Below, piece after piece: positions 23,050 through 33,538 of a stretch of 64,000 bases of DNA (positions within the stretch are counted from its first letter, which is position 1; each line of letters opens with the position of its first letter). Source of the DNA: Phymatolithon calcareum (lineage: Eukaryota > Rhodophyta > Florideophyceae > Hapalidiales). Below the pieces are notes generated by a model. The model was given only the letters and a program-made list of their open reading frames with translations, was not told where the DNA came from and did not search any database. The DNA is taken from positions 1,054,001 to 1,118,000 of the forward strand of contig OZ345383.1 in assembly GCA_977006965.1 (NCBI GenBank), in the 5' to 3' direction. A program made the position numbers and the translations under genes.

Positions 23050-23290
23050 GACATGTGCAGATCTTCTACGATGTTGTTGTGTCCTCTTTCGATAAACTGC
23101 CATCGAGAGAATGCCCGACCATAACAGCGTACGATCAGATGTTTCACTGTTTCCGTGACACAGTGCGTGAACAACTCGAACTCTGAGTCGACACAAGCGA
23201 ATCGTCCTCGTGTTTGCGGTGAAAGTTTTCCATCAATCAAGCAATAGTTCGCAACGGCACGTCTATGTGAGATGAGCAGATCGTCCCGAG
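23050..23290 (-). pseudogene. LINE C-terminal zinc-knuckle fragment (minus strand)
   Basis: The minus frame reads RRAVANYCLIDGKLSPQTRG, then FACVDSEFELFTHCVTETVK and HLIVRC. The ETVKHLIVRC ending parallels the ETxxHLLLxC tail at 4.3 kb. No other LINE domain is attached. Confidence 0.5.
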
Positions 23291-24849
23291 GTTTTGAGAT
23301 GGTCAGTGGCAAGCTTCTCTTTGTGTAGCTTTCGCAGAGAGCTGTATCTATTGATGTGATAGCAAAATTGATTTCATAATAGCGTGGGTTCGGAATCGAA
23401 AGGAATCTTCAGTGGCAATGTGACCAGTGTTTGCTGAGAACGATGGTGCTGTGATTAGCGTTGGCGTAAAACGATGATTGTTTCTATAGCCCTGCTTAAT
23501 TCATGCTTTGTTGATACTTCGTTCCCATTGCTGGAGAGGGCTTGCTTGCATAAGTAGTCTAACTACAGAGAGTATAACAAAGGAAAGTTCACATGCCATT
23601 CACTGTGTGCGAACGTATGCTGTCTACGTGAAGATATAAAGCGTTCCAAAAATATCGGATTTTAAATGTTCGATTTCCCTAGCAAACGTTTAGAAAACAT
23701 TTGAAATAAACTCGCAATTGGTGCCTGGCAATGCAGTTCGCCGTCTCGGTCTTCAGCGTCAGCGGAGACTCTTCTTTACAGTTGTTCACAAGCAAGAGAC
23801 CCGAGAAGGGGTCGGAAACAGTTCCACGACCTCTCCGGAGGACAAAGACACATCGAGGTCGGCGCGGCACTTGAACGAATCGTGAGAAACTATAGTCGAG
23901 GAACGATGCACACTCGCCCTCAGAAATGTCGGTGACGCTAATTTGTTTCGGTGTTTCACCCTTGGGGCCGAAATGTTTCGGCAAACGTCAGATCATGGCT
24001 CAAATGAGTGGCTAGAATGCACTACATGGGGGCATGTTTCGAACGTTTTTCAAACGCGACGATAAAAAACGCTTTAAACTTTTTTAATACAATGGCGTTT
24101 TAAAAAACGTCATTGTAATACAATAAAACTTTTAAAAAACGTTTAACACCACTACTAGTAGTGTTGCACTGCCGGTGAAATCAGTAAACTGTTCATGGTG
24201 ACAAGTTGTCACCATGGATTCACTTGACGACTAATAGTGAACAGCAACTGAATACATAGTGCACGGATAGTTAGCAAACAGCCTAGCACACAGTGAACGG
24301 CAAGTGTACCTAGCTCATGGGAAAAGGAGAGAATCTAAATATAACGTACCGCCGTCAGAAGCGACTTGTCACGCCGCTTCACCTCTTCTGCGGAAGCATA
24401 ATTGAAAAAGTCATCATCCGGCTTATTCAACACACGGAGGCGAGGTCCTCCTTCCTCACGGCCCAGCCAGGATCAATTCTCTGACATATCGCCACTTCCA
24501 GTGCCCGTCGTCAATTGATAAGTTGCCGGAGATGTAAAAGAACCGAGACATTCCAAACGGGTATGGAAACTACAGTAAGGACAAGCGTTAGCTTATTTAT
24601 CCCGCCGTCTCCTGCCTATGTCGACGACCTGTCAGAATAATCTGGACACTCTATGCTATGGTTTAATCGCTGGGCGACGAGGGGGGGGGGCAATGACTGC
24701 CGTTCGTGCACAATGCTTGTGCTCATGCTCTTCGCAAATCCAGTCCGAAACCCTTCGCGTCCTTTGTCCCGGGGAACGGAGTATAGGCTACTACACCTGG
24801 ACGACAAAGTGAGCACATTGACGAAATTGTAAGCTTCGGTACAGGAAGA
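23291..24849. other. Intergenic with palindromes
   Basis: No gene. A-T-rich foldback sequence lies at 24060-24150, a 14-base palindrome CACTACTAGTAGTG near 24162, and an 11+11-base hairpin at 24194-24216 (CATGGTGACAA and its complement). The run of nine G at about 24681 is a minor simple repeat. Confidence 0.5.
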
Positions 24850-27246
24850 CTACGGAAAAGGCTCTCCCGCTTCGACGTCCGACGTCACCTCACCGACACC
24901 CGTCAGCTCTCCTTCGCTCTCCATCCGGACGGCCCGAATAAATGCACGACATTGTCCCGCCCGCGGATTCACGTCCGCGAACACGACAGAAAGCTTATTG
25001 CCCGGTTTCACGCCGGCCGGTATTTGCAGAAAGACGTCAAAAGCGTACTCATCCAGGTATACAACACCAAGCTTATCCTCCTCCTTCCAATACTTTACAA
25101 ATGTCGCCGAATGCACAGTACCTTCCGGCAACGTCCTCAAAAATTCCATCTGCCAGTACTTGTTCGTCCGATTTTCCAACGCGCGAAGTCTCCTGCCGCG
25201 GTCACTGTCCCTTCCAATCTCTTTCGACAGCGCCGCGCCATCATACGGCGGTGCCTCGCCACGCAATGTCGCCTTCAGCTGGAAGTGTGCAATGAGGTCG
25301 TTGGCGCGTCTAATAGGCGATGTGACCTGCACATAAGCGTCGACACCTAGGGAAGCATGGGACATCGGTGTAACACCTGTCGTGGACGGCCCCGCATTTT
25401 TGAACATCACTGCAAGACGCGCGGGCCCTTCAGGAAGCGCTTCAAGTACGCTCGCGGGTGGCATTGTGAACGGTGCCTGTCCGCGGAATATAAGCGGCAC
25501 ATCGTTGTCCTCCGCGTACAGACCCGCGACAGTACACGCAGAGATCATGAGCTCGGAGACGAGTGTCCAAGCCCTTGTGTCTGTTCTCACAATACTCAGA
25601 GAAATGTCAGGCGTGGGGGAGTGTGCATTCTGCACGCTCACCGATGAGAACGAATTGTTAGACATGACGGCACCATCTTCCTCGCGTGACTTTTGCCGTG
25701 CTTCCGCCTTTCGGATTAGCACGGACAGTTCATCATCATCGCTAGCCTGCGCAAGCAGCTCATCAGCTTGTTCATATGTTACACGCTGCGGCGTCGATAT
25801 CCGCGTACACTGCACAGTCATACTGTCCTCGTCAATTGCACCGTCGTCAAGTAAGCGGAACCCAATGCTGAAAGCGGCGCCGTCGCCGTCTGCACCACCG
25901 AGCGAGAACAGGCGCGTTGCGACTTCTTCCGGAAACATAGTCGCCTTTCCATTTGGTAGATACAGCGTCGAGACCCTGCGCAACGCTTCCTGAACGAGCG
26001 GGTGTTCGACTCCGTTTTCAAAATACCGCGTGGGATCTGCAATATGCACCCATACCATGCCATTTTCCGCATCCCATGAGAACGCATCATCGATTTCTGT
26101 CGTGTCCTCGCTATCCACGGCGTATGCTTTAAGATGCGTCAAATCACGTCGAGAGTCCGCATCAACATCTGCCGGCACGCGTCGAAGCAATTCATCTGCC
26201 GCGCTTAGAACCTCCGCGCTATGCACAAGGTCACCGATAAGTCCCGTTTTTCGCAAAAACAGATTCTCATGTGGGGAAAACACGCCCCATGCAACAAGCA
26301 CATCAAAGGCAGACGTAGGAGATATTGGACGTGCCAGAGCGCCAAGCACGAATCGCACTGCATTTTTAGCAGACTCTTCCAGCGCTCGAAATGCAGCCTC
26401 AGCCTTCAAGTCGCTTCCAAACGCCGCTGCATCCTCTGCAATTTGGATGAGCGCGGATGTTATCTGCGCGACATACTCCTTACCAAGACCATCTTCAGCA
26501 ATAGTTACATCGCACTCGGACACTGATTGCACCACTGCAGCACACTTCCGGTCTTGTTCCTCTGCGCGTATTTTCTCCGCCTCTACCAGCAATCGCGCCT
26601 GGCGCACAAGCGTCTCTGATCGTGGGTCATAAACAAACGAGCCCTTGATAAGTTTAGCCTTGAAAAAGATCTTATCACGCTGCAGCATGACATGTGCCGC
26701 GTACATAGAAGCCGGAGTCTCGTTTCCAAATACAACGTCAGCAACTTCGTTCACCTGCACAGGACCATCGGAAGAACTCAGTATCTCCCATGCTACTTCG
26801 AGCAAGCCATCCGATTCTGCGACAGCGCGTTCAGAATCAGCCTCTATTGTCGCCAAATCCGCACCGATATCATCGGAAGCACCAAGATGGAACGTCACTT
26901 GTCGCGGCGCAATTGATGCGGCTATTCCTTGAGCGTCAGTCACGATCCAGTTGCGCTTGCCGTCGGCACGCTGTGCAATTGCCACGCGCCGCCGATTGGA
27001 AGATAAGGCCACTTCTACCACCGCTCCCTCGTAAAGTGTGGCCGACGACGCGGATGCGGCAGCTGCCGTTATTGCTGGCCGTCGTGCGCGCCGCGTCGGG
27101 CGCGCGTGAGGACGGAGACGCAGGTCCCTCCGGCATACTCCGGGGACACATTCTCGAAATCGAGCGCCGCCCCCCGCAGGGCTGCAGAATGAAATTGGAG
27201 CTTCCGTCCTCCGCGCACGATCCGACACGACATTTGCCGGCCGCAT
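24850..27246 (-). CDS. RNase II/RNB-family 3'-5' exoribonuclease, probably plastid-targeted
   Basis: Predicted to degrade or trim RNA from the 3' end. The product is 798 residues. Residues 1-60 are Arg/Ala/Pro-rich with few acids, like a plastid transit peptide. A small beta-rich region (about 70-125) and helical spacer precede the RNB catalytic domain (about 365-660). This has the acidic metal-binding motif D378SEDTTEIDDA388 and T642SPIRRANDLIAH654; the Tyr that usually follows the Arg pair is Ala here. A C-terminal beta-rich S1-like region (about 705-775) follows. Related plant proteins (RNR1/RNase II type) process chloroplast rRNA and mRNA, which suggests a similar role. It is transcribed divergently from the gene at 27460, with 213 bases between. 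Single exon. Confidence 0.85.
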   Translation of the reverse strand: MRPANVVSDRARRTEAPISFCSPAGGGARFRECVPGVCRRDLRLRPHARPTRRARRPAITAAAASASSATLYEGAVVEVALSSNRRRVAIAQRADGKRNWIVTDAQGIAASIAPRQVTFHLGASDDIGADLATIEADSERAVAESDGLLEVAWEILSSSDGPVQVNEVADVVFGNETPASMYAAHVMLQRDKIFFKAKLIKGSFVYDPRSETLVRQARLLVEAEKIRAEEQDRKCAAVVQSVSECDVTIAEDGLGKEYVAQITSALIQIAEDAAAFGSDLKAEAAFRALEESAKNAVRFVLGALARPISPTSAFDVLVAWGVFSPHENLFLRKTGLIGDLVHSAEVLSAADELLRRVPADVDADSRRDLTHLKAYAVDSEDTTEIDDAFSWDAENGMVWVHIADPTRYFENGVEHPLVQEALRRVSTLYLPNGKATMFPEEVATRLFSLGGADGDGAAFSIGFRLLDDGAIDEDSMTVQCTRISTPQRVTYEQADELLAQASDDDELSVLIRKAEARQKSREEDGAVMSNNSFSSVSVQNAHSPTPDISLSIVRTDTRAWTLVSELMISACTVAGLYAEDNDVPLIFRGQAPFTMPPASVLEALPEGPARLAVMFKNAGPSTTGVTPMSHASLGVDAYVQVTSPIRRANDLIAHFQLKATLRGEAPPYDGAALSKEIGRDSDRGRRLRALENRTNKYWQMEFLRTLPEGTVHSATFVKYWKEEDKLGVVYLDEYAFDVFLQIPAGVKPGNKLSVVFADVNPRAGQCRAFIRAVRMESEGELTGVGEVTSDVEAGEPFP

Positions 27247-27459
27247 TCTTCACGAGAAGCGGCAATTTTTGCAGCCCTGTGTCGTGGCCGTCGACTAGCA
27301 AGGAGATCGGATTGATCTCAAATCATACACGGTATGAGAAAATCGTTACAGTTGGTGGATATAAAGATGAGATTCCACAGGCAAGGATGCGATTGGAGGT
27401 TTGAGGTGAGCAAAGGAGGTTGTGGGAGCGGAAGGTGCATCCAATTTGTGTGAGGGACG

Positions 27460-28221
27460 ATGAGGACGATGTGGTTTCGCCGGCGTCGCTCGAACAACCG
27501 CCAATGGGTCGTTCCCAATCGGAGGTATCCAGGTCACAGGCGGAGTCCGGTGAATAATAGTAGAGATTTCCGGCGCGCAGAACGGTTACCGCAAGCAGCT
27601 ATGTCAAGTGCCGAGGATTCCGATGAGGATGGAATTGGTATTTCCTCTGAACCTTCAAGGAGAGAGGTATTTAGCCCCGAGGATTCAGATCTGGACGACT
27701 ATTCCCCGGAGCCGGTCATTCGGGTGCGGTTCAGAGGAACTACGACTCGTTTTCGTCGTGCGCTGCGTCGAAGGCAAGAGACTGGGAATGCTGTAGCGAG
27801 TGGGAGGGCTACAAATCGCGGTGAAGTAAATACTTTTCGTGGCAATGGGAGGCATGATAATGCGCAATTCTGGAAAAGTTTTAAAAAGCGTCCATTCCCG
27901 AAAGTGAATCGGTACCAGGAAAATTGGGGTTCGTACATGTTGATGAGGATGTTGAGAGGAGGCCATCGCAACATATCAGACTATGTGTTGCATATTGCGT
28001 GGAAGGACGAGAGGAACAAGCAGGAGGCTCATGTGCATGCAGTTGTGCTTGATGACCTTATTGCTGACTTTGGCATAGATCTAGTGAAGGATATGCAGAG
28101 TACGCAGAGTTTGGTTCGACGTATTGAGGCGCTGCGGGTTGGGGACCAAACTGGAAATTGGAGAATTGCTAGCCATGATTATCATCATTTGCTCAAGCTT
28201 TCCTTGAGGGAAACTGAATGA
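27460..28221 (+). CDS. Unknown basic protein with acidic N-terminal segment
   Basis: A 253-residue open frame that I do not recognise. Residues 1-45 are Arg-rich (MRTMWFRRRRSNNRQW). Residues 49-80 are acidic and Ser-rich (SSAEDSDEDG and SPEDSDLDDYSPEP), like casein-kinase-2 sites. Residues 87-140 are basic. The C-terminal third (about 145-250) looks folded, with YQENWGSYMLMRMLRGGHRN, ISDYVLHIAWKDERNKQEAH and HDYHHLLKLSLRETE. An alternative start is M48. Composition suggests a nuclear or RNA-associated protein, but that is only a guess. It sits between two genes for plastid RNA/ribosome functions and shares a short divergent intergenic region with the RNase II-type gene. Confidence 0.6.
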   Translation: MRTMWFRRRRSNNRQWVVPNRRYPGHRRSPVNNSRDFRRAERLPQAAMSSAEDSDEDGIGISSEPSRREVFSPEDSDLDDYSPEPVIRVRFRGTTTRFRRALRRRQETGNAVASGRATNRGEVNTFRGNGRHDNAQFWKSFKKRPFPKVNRYQENWGSYMLMRMLRGGHRNISDYVLHIAWKDERNKQEAHVHAVVLDDLIADFGIDLVKDMQSTQSLVRRIEALRVGDQTGNWRIASHDYHHLLKLSLRETE

Positions 28222-28759
28222 TGCATGTTGTTCCCGGTTTTGCTTCCTGACGGGCAGTAGGCAGGCAACTGTCCTGGGCGGAAGAGTTTTTAGATTGCAG
28301 TAGGTAATATTAGCTTTGATGGCGATGGAAATAACCAAACTTCGTTTATTCCAATTTGTCTGCAGGTTGGACTGTGCGAGTTGCTTGTTGCCATTTACCT
28401 TTCCAATGTTGGAGCATTCTGACATCGATCGATCGATTTATGCCATCAGGATGCGAAATGCCATCCATCTTTCCGAATCAACGTTAACATTACACCATCT
28501 TTCACAAAGAAAGTCTCTGGATGACAGACATTGGTAGGGAATAAACATGACCCAATATTGGAGAGGAAAGTCTATAAGACTGACTTTCCTCCACAATGCG
28601 CAACTCACTGCAAACTCATAGGAATAACATTGCCGCAACATGATTGGTCCTCACTAAAGTATGATTCCAGTGACCTTTTTTCGCGACACACCTCGCTGGC
28701 TGCCCAGACCTGTGCAGGGTTGCCATCAACCCCTCGATCGAGTCTGCTCTCCCCAATCC
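28222..28759. other. Intergenic before HflX
   Basis: No gene. This carries the HflX promoter and leader. An in-frame ATG at 28661 would extend HflX by 33 residues. Confidence 0.4.
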
Positions 28760-30424
28760 ATGGATAGCACCGCGTTTGTCCCACTGCAGCCTTGCGGCGC
28801 AGCACTGGCCGGCACATCAACAGCGTGCAAAGCGGGCATCCGAAGCCGGTCAAAATGTCGCGCGGTAATGCGGCGTCCCCGCTGGGGCTGCACCCCTTCC
28901 ACCTTCAGCCCCTTTTCTTGTGCGCCCGCCTCGCAACCATCAATTCTCCGTCCGCCATTCACGCCACCACGGGCGTCATCGGCGCCAGTGGCGACGCCAG
29001 CATTATCTGAGGACTTGGTTGACACGCGCGAGAAGTGTGTATTAGTGGGTGTGAACATAACATCTCGCGCCTCTGCGCACCGTCGTTCCGAAACGCGTCT
29101 ATTCGGCCTAGAAGAGTCCCTCTCCGAGTTGGCGCGACTGGCAGAAACTGCAGGAATGAATGTAGTGGGCACTGTAACACAAAGCCTGGCAACTCCGGTA
29201 GCGGGGACGTACATCGGGTCCGGAAAGGTGCGCGAGACTCACGCGGAACTGAATGCACTCGGCGCATGCACTGTTGTCTTTGACGTTGAATTAACCCCTG
29301 CACAACAACGCACTCTCGAACATGCGTTTGGCGGCGAAGCGGCCGGCATTAAGGTGCTTGATCGTACCGCGCTAATCATTGATATCTTTGCGCAGCGTGC
29401 GGCGTCGCGAGAAGGTATGCTGCAGGTGGCGCTTGCGCTATATCAGTATCGTCTACCGAGGCTCACGCGTATGTGGACGCATCTGGAGCGACAGAGCGGT
29501 GCGGGTGGGGTAGGATTGAGAGGGCCTGGAGAAACGCAATTGGAGGTTGATCGAAGGCAAATTTCAGCAAAGATGGTACGGTTACAACGTGAATTGGAGC
29601 TTGTTAAAGCACATCGAACAAGAGTGAGAGATGCTAGAAAGTCGCATGCACCACTTCCTGTTGTCGCGCTTGTCGGTTATACGAATGCAGGGAAGACAAC
29701 GTTGCTGAACGCACTGACAGGTGCCACTGCGCATGCGGAGGACAAGTTGTTTGCAACATTGGATCCGAAAACGCGACGTGCGATAATGCCGGGTGTGAAA
29801 TTAAGCCCTGAAATGCTGGTGACGGATACTGTGGGCTTTGTGCAAAACTTACCGACGCAACTTGTGGCGGCTTTCCGTGCGACGTTGGAGGAGGTGGTGA
29901 GTGCGGATTGTCTCGTGCATGTCGTGGATGCAAGTGCTGGGGCCGACCTTGCGGTCGCGCAGATGCAGGCTGTGTTTTCCGTGTTGGAGGATATTGGAGC
30001 TAGTGGAAAACCGGGTGTGACAGTGTTGAATAAGGTGGATTGTGTGGAGGAGGGGGAGGTGGATGAGATTAAGGCGGCAGTTGAGGAGATTTCAGAGGGG
30101 GAAGTTGTGTGCGCTGTGGCGAAAACTGGCGAGGGGGTGGCGGATCTTGGTCGGCTTCTTGATGACGTTTTGAGAGATGTGTTTGTATCTGTTGAGGCGG
30201 TTGTGCCGTACGATAGAGGGGATCTTGTTTCGGCGGTGTATGAACAGGGATCGGTGGATGGGGAGGATTTTGTGCGGGATGGGACAAGATTGGTGGCAGC
30301 GGTGCCGAGAGGATTGGCGCAGCGACTTGAACCGTTTCTGGCAGTGGATGTGGAGCATTCAGAGGGTTCTCGTGAGGTGGAGGACGAGAAGTATTGGGCG
30401 CAGATTGCACGAAAGCGGCATTAG
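28760..30424 (+). CDS. hflX: HflX-type ribosome-associated GTPase, probably plastid-targeted
   Basis: HflX GTPases bind the large ribosomal subunit and rescue or split stalled ribosomes. I start at [20 protein letters not shown], which makes a typical Ser/Ala-rich, acid-poor transit peptide; the ATG at 28661 is less convincing. The mature region contains the HflX N-domain (about residues 90-260 of this start) and the family signature [15 protein letters not shown]. The G domain has [14 protein letters not shown] (G1), [10 protein letters not shown] (G3) and NKVD (G4), with a helical coiled segment before it. The total of 554 residues suits a bacterial-type HflX plus targeting sequence. Single exon. 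It ends 50 bases before a foldback element, which therefore lies in or just beyond its 3' UTR. Family is certain; plastid location is inferred from the leader. Confidence 0.92.
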   Translation: MDSTAFVPLQPCGAALAGTSTACKAGIRSRSKCRAVMRRPRWGCTPSTFSPFSCAPASQPSILRPPFTPPRASSAPVATPALSEDLVDTREKCVLVGVNITSRASAHRRSETRLFGLEESLSELARLAETAGMNVVGTVTQSLATPVAGTYIGSGKVRETHAELNALGACTVVFDVELTPAQQRTLEHAFGGEAAGIKVLDRTALIIDIFAQRAASREGMLQVALALYQYRLPRLTRMWTHLERQSGAGGVGLRGPGETQLEVDRRQISAKMVRLQRELELVKAHRTRVRDARKSHAPLPVVALVGYTNAGKTTLLNALTGATAHAEDKLFATLDPKTRRAIMPGVKLSPEMLVTDTVGFVQNLPTQLVAAFRATLEEVVSADCLVHVVDASAGADLAVAQMQAVFSVLEDIGASGKPGVTVLNKVDCVEEGEVDEIKAAVEEISEGEVVCAVAKTGEGVADLGRLLDDVLRDVFVSVEAVVPYDRGDLVSAVYEQGSVDGEDFVRDGTRLVAAVPRGLAQRLEPFLAVDVEHSEGSREVEDEKYWAQIARKRH

Positions 30425-30473
30425 GCGTATTCATTTTGGGTTTTATGACATGAGTGCTGGTGGATAAAACGAA

Positions 30474-31370
30474 GATCGATCAAAGCATTGGAATTATTTA
30501 TTTATTTTTATTCTTTTCTCGAAAAGTGTCGAGAATAAATAATTTATTGTTGAACGCAGAAGCAATAAATTATTGTATTCAAGTTCAGTGAGGTATAAAT
30601 AACTGGTTATTCCCCGAATTATTCAGGGTCTGCGATTCGCTTAGAAACCACTGTGAACGTGAACGTGAATGAATATTCACTAATATTCACTCACGAGAAA
30701 TATAATGAATATTCAGAAGATTATAGTGAATGAATTGCGAATGAATAATCTCTTGTGACATACTACTGTAGTGAACTGAATGTAAATGAATATTCGCTCT
30801 GACACATTGCAATGAACTGAATGTGAACGAAATTTGCGAACATTTGCGAATGATTCGCGAAACTTTTCGGAGAACAGGAGCTTGCATCCCATCCATTTTT
30901 CCACTCTTCTGAAACGCTCGCACACATTCGCTAACGTTCGTGAATGTTCACCGGATTCAACGACGGTGAACTGAATGTGAATGAATATTCATGGGTACAA
31001 AAAGTACTGAACGTGAACATGAATGAAAAATTCGTGAATGTACGTTCGTGGTGGATTTACTGAATATTCGCTAACGGGGATATTGTAAACGTGAATTTGA
31101 CATTCGCGAATAATTCATTCGTTTATTCACGAATTAATTCACGAACAGTTAGGCGAATCTCAGACCCTGGAATTATTGGATCCTTCTTGCTACTTTCTGT
31201 CGCGATAGAATAACCGGATCGAAAAAATGAGGAGTCCGATACAATAATTGTCGCAACCACGACGATCTCAATAAATACAATAAATATGCGAGACTCAGAA
31301 ATAAATTATTGGAACAATAATTTAAATAATTACAATAGCAATTATTTTTTCCAATGCTTTGAGATCGATC
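30474..31370. mobile_element. 897-bp foldback element with internal GAATATTC array
   Basis: The terminal inverted repeats are GATCGATC-AAAGCATTGGAA on the left and, read inward from the right, GATCGATCTCAAAGCATTGGAA (a 2-base indel). A second inner inverted pair contains CAGGGTCTGCGATTCGC near 30635 and its mirror near 31150. Between about 30655 and 31150 are many degenerate copies of GTGAATGAATATTCAC. No ORF encodes a transposase and no target duplication is obvious. This is a non-autonomous MITE/foldback-like element that has expanded an internal satellite. Confidence 0.75.
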
Positions 31371-31974
31371 GCACAATGATCACATTTGCACTTTGCACAT
31401 GCTTATTCTCTTTTAAGTACAGTAATAAGGCAGATAAAACAGTTTTGTCAAACATGCTTAGCTTTAGGGCAAACACCAGAGGACGGGAGCAATGCAGAAA
31501 GCTTTTTGAAGCTGGATGTGCTGCTTACTCCGTAAGGTCGTTTTGAATCAGTTAGAAGCCCATTTTTTTAACACGCACTTCTTCAACTTGCATCGAAACT
31601 CAGCAGTAAAGGCAGGCAGACTGGACTCAAGCCGAACGACAGAATTTCGCGGAAGTGCAATGACTGTTATGGAAGCCATACGAGCACATAACAATGGACG
31701 AACGGCAAATTAATCTGCAGAATTCTGCCGTTTCGATAAATAAATCGGATTCATTAATGAATCACAGTACCCTAACCAATCGAAGTCTCGTATAAAACCT
31801 GAAAAAGATCCATGATTTCATTGGCCATAATGCCATGCTTCTCGCCGTCATCCAATAAAAATAATCCAAGTCGCAGGTATGATAGTACAATTGAAAAGAG
31901 CACAACCAGCCCCATCCGCAAATCCTCCTTCCCGAACGCGATCTGCATCTGCCTGCCGTCCTCAACCAGCGCGT
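31371..31974. other. Intergenic before the methyltransferase gene
   Basis: No gene recognised. It contains the CCAAT/TATA pair described below. Confidence 0.4.
31774..31798 (+). promoter_or_regulatory. Possible CCAAT and TATA elements upstream of the phospholipid methyltransferase gene
   Basis: CCAAT occurs at about 31775 and TATAAAA at 31791-31797, some 180 bases before the chosen ATG. The spacing between them is short, so this is only a candidate promoter. Confidence 0.35.
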
Positions 31975-32979
31975 ATGAACATGGACGACATTGCGCAGTC
32001 CGCCCCGGAGGTGCTCTCCTCAGCGGCGACGGCAGCCTCCACAGCCGCCGGCGAAGTTTCCGCCGGTGTATCCGAAGCTGCCTCAGCCTTCGCGATGATC
32101 CCAATGCCGCGTCTGCTGCAGCATGCGTCGTCGCATGTATCCAGCATCCTCTGTTCCGGTGTGATGCCGGTGAAAGTACCGCACGTCGACGAATGCGAGC
32201 CCCATCTAGGCGCGGCCGTACTGCTCATTTTCCTCGCGCCCTTCATATGGAACCTTGTCGGTCGTTTGGAATACTACACGCGACTTCTGTCAACCATCTT
32301 TGTACGCCCCGGTGTGGGCACTGCTGTGGTGGCGATGTGGATATTCTTCTTCTCGCTGTACAGGGATGCGGTGTTCTTCGAGGCGGTGCAGCATCAGCCG
32401 CGACTGGAGGCAATGGATGCGCCGGTGTATCATGTTGTGGCTGGTGTGTGCGCGGTGGTTGGGATGACGCTTGTGGTTACGTCGTTTTGGAGACTTGGGT
32501 TTTATGGGACGTATTTGGGCGATTACTTTGGGATACTTATGGAGAGTAAGGTTACGGGATTTCCGTTCGACTTCACGGATCATCCTATGTATGATGGGTC
32601 TACGCTGCTGTTTTTGGCAAAGGCTATCATGTACGTTAATTTGTTTCATTTGGTTGATTGATTGCTTGCTTTGTGCATGTCTGTGGTGCATGTTGCTGAT
32701 CGTTCGTTTGTTGTTTTGTCGTGAACAGGGAGAAAAGTCCGGCTGGAATCGCGCTCTCCGTCTGGGTGTTTGTCATGTACCGCATTGCGTGCGTGTTCGA
32801 AGGGTAAGTTCGTTCGTTCGTTTCATCCTCATCTTGGAAGCACTGCACGTTTACTCACCTGCTCTAACGGTATTTAATTTTTCTGATTTTTCGAAAAAAA
32901 ATGTAGTCCATTTACAACTATGATTTACGAAGCGCGAGATCGACGTGAAAAGTCGATTATGAACCGAAAGTCCGAATAA
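31975..32979 (+). CDS. PEMT/Opi3-type phospholipid N-methyltransferase, three exons
   Basis: Predicted to methylate phosphatidylethanolamine derivatives with S-adenosylmethionine towards phosphatidylcholine, in the ER membrane. Exons are 31975-32630, 32729-32803 and 32907-32979, giving 267 residues. Introns of 98 and 103 bases have GT donors (GTACGT, GTAAGT) and AG acceptors, and splicing keeps the frame. After an Ala/Ser-rich leader (1-70) come hydrophobic helices (about 80-98, 115-136, 152-170, 212-240). Family signatures are RLGFYGTYLGDYFGIL, DHPMYDGSTL and, in exon 3, PFTTMIYEARD at the end, as in yeast Opi3 and human PEMT. The residues before that motif are FEG, where relatives often have two acids. 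An ATG 6 bases downstream (31981) is equally possible. It is the only intron-bearing gene I can support here. Confidence 0.88.
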
Positions 32980-33067
32980 ACACTGTCTGCCTGTCTGTCG
33001 GCCTCGCTCCTCCCTTTGAGAACCGAATCGAACCGAACGGAGCACCACTCACTCTCCCCCATCCATC

Positions 33068-33538
33068 ATGTACACATTTGGAATATTTGGCCTTATCGGT
33101 GTTCTCATCTTCTCCATCTTGGTCGGTATACTCGTCACATATCTGTATCGCCACTACCGCAGTCGGAATTTGAGTCCAGGGTGGGACTACAGTGCCGAGC
33201 AAGGGCCTCCACCAGGGTATCCACCTCCAGCGTATGCACCGTATGCACCATATCCACCTCCCGCTCCGCCGGCAGGGGGGTACGCACCGCCGCCGGGATA
33301 TCCTGTGCCACCGCCGCGCGCCTATGGGTCAGGGCAGAGCGGGCATAAGGTTGTCCCGCAAGCATACGCTGATGGAACGCGGAAGAAGCATGGCGGCAAT
33401 AGCGCTGCGCGCGCGGGGAAGGCGAGCGGGGTGAAAAAGAAGGGGAAGGAAGTGGGCTCGCGGCAGACGGGACATGGGAAGACGGGGGCGATCAAGTCTG
33501 GCAAGTCACCCGGGAGGAAAAGCGTGCCGCCGAAGTGA
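33068..33538 (+). CDS. Small single-pass membrane protein with Pro/Tyr-rich and Lys/Gly-rich tail
   Basis: A 156-residue frame with clear domain order: a membrane helix right after the start (about 4-26, GIFGLIGVLIFSILVGILVT), a juxtamembrane YRHYRSR, a low-complexity stretch of PPGYPPPAYAPYAPYPPP type (about 46-90), and a basic tail rich in Lys, Gly and Ser (about 95-156). No signal peptide cleavage site is evident, so it is probably a membrane anchor with a cytosolic tail. It starts only 88 bases after the methyltransferase stop codon on the same strand. I know of no named family; the composition alone gives no function. Confidence 0.65.
   Translation: MYTFGIFGLIGVLIFSILVGILVTYLYRHYRSRNLSPGWDYSAEQGPPPGYPPPAYAPYAPYPPPAPPAGGYAPPPGYPVPPPRAYGSGQSGHKVVPQAYADGTRKKHGGNSAARAGKASGVKKKGKEVGSRQTGHGKTGAIKSGKSPGRKSVPPK

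Noticed and set aside
25382-27404. ORFs of about 200 codons on the plus strand
   Set aside because: They lie opposite the RNase II-type gene and are its antisense shadows; the minus frame has the catalytic motifs.
30069-30434. Pro-rich 121-codon minus-strand ORF
   Set aside because: Antisense shadow of the hflX 3' end.
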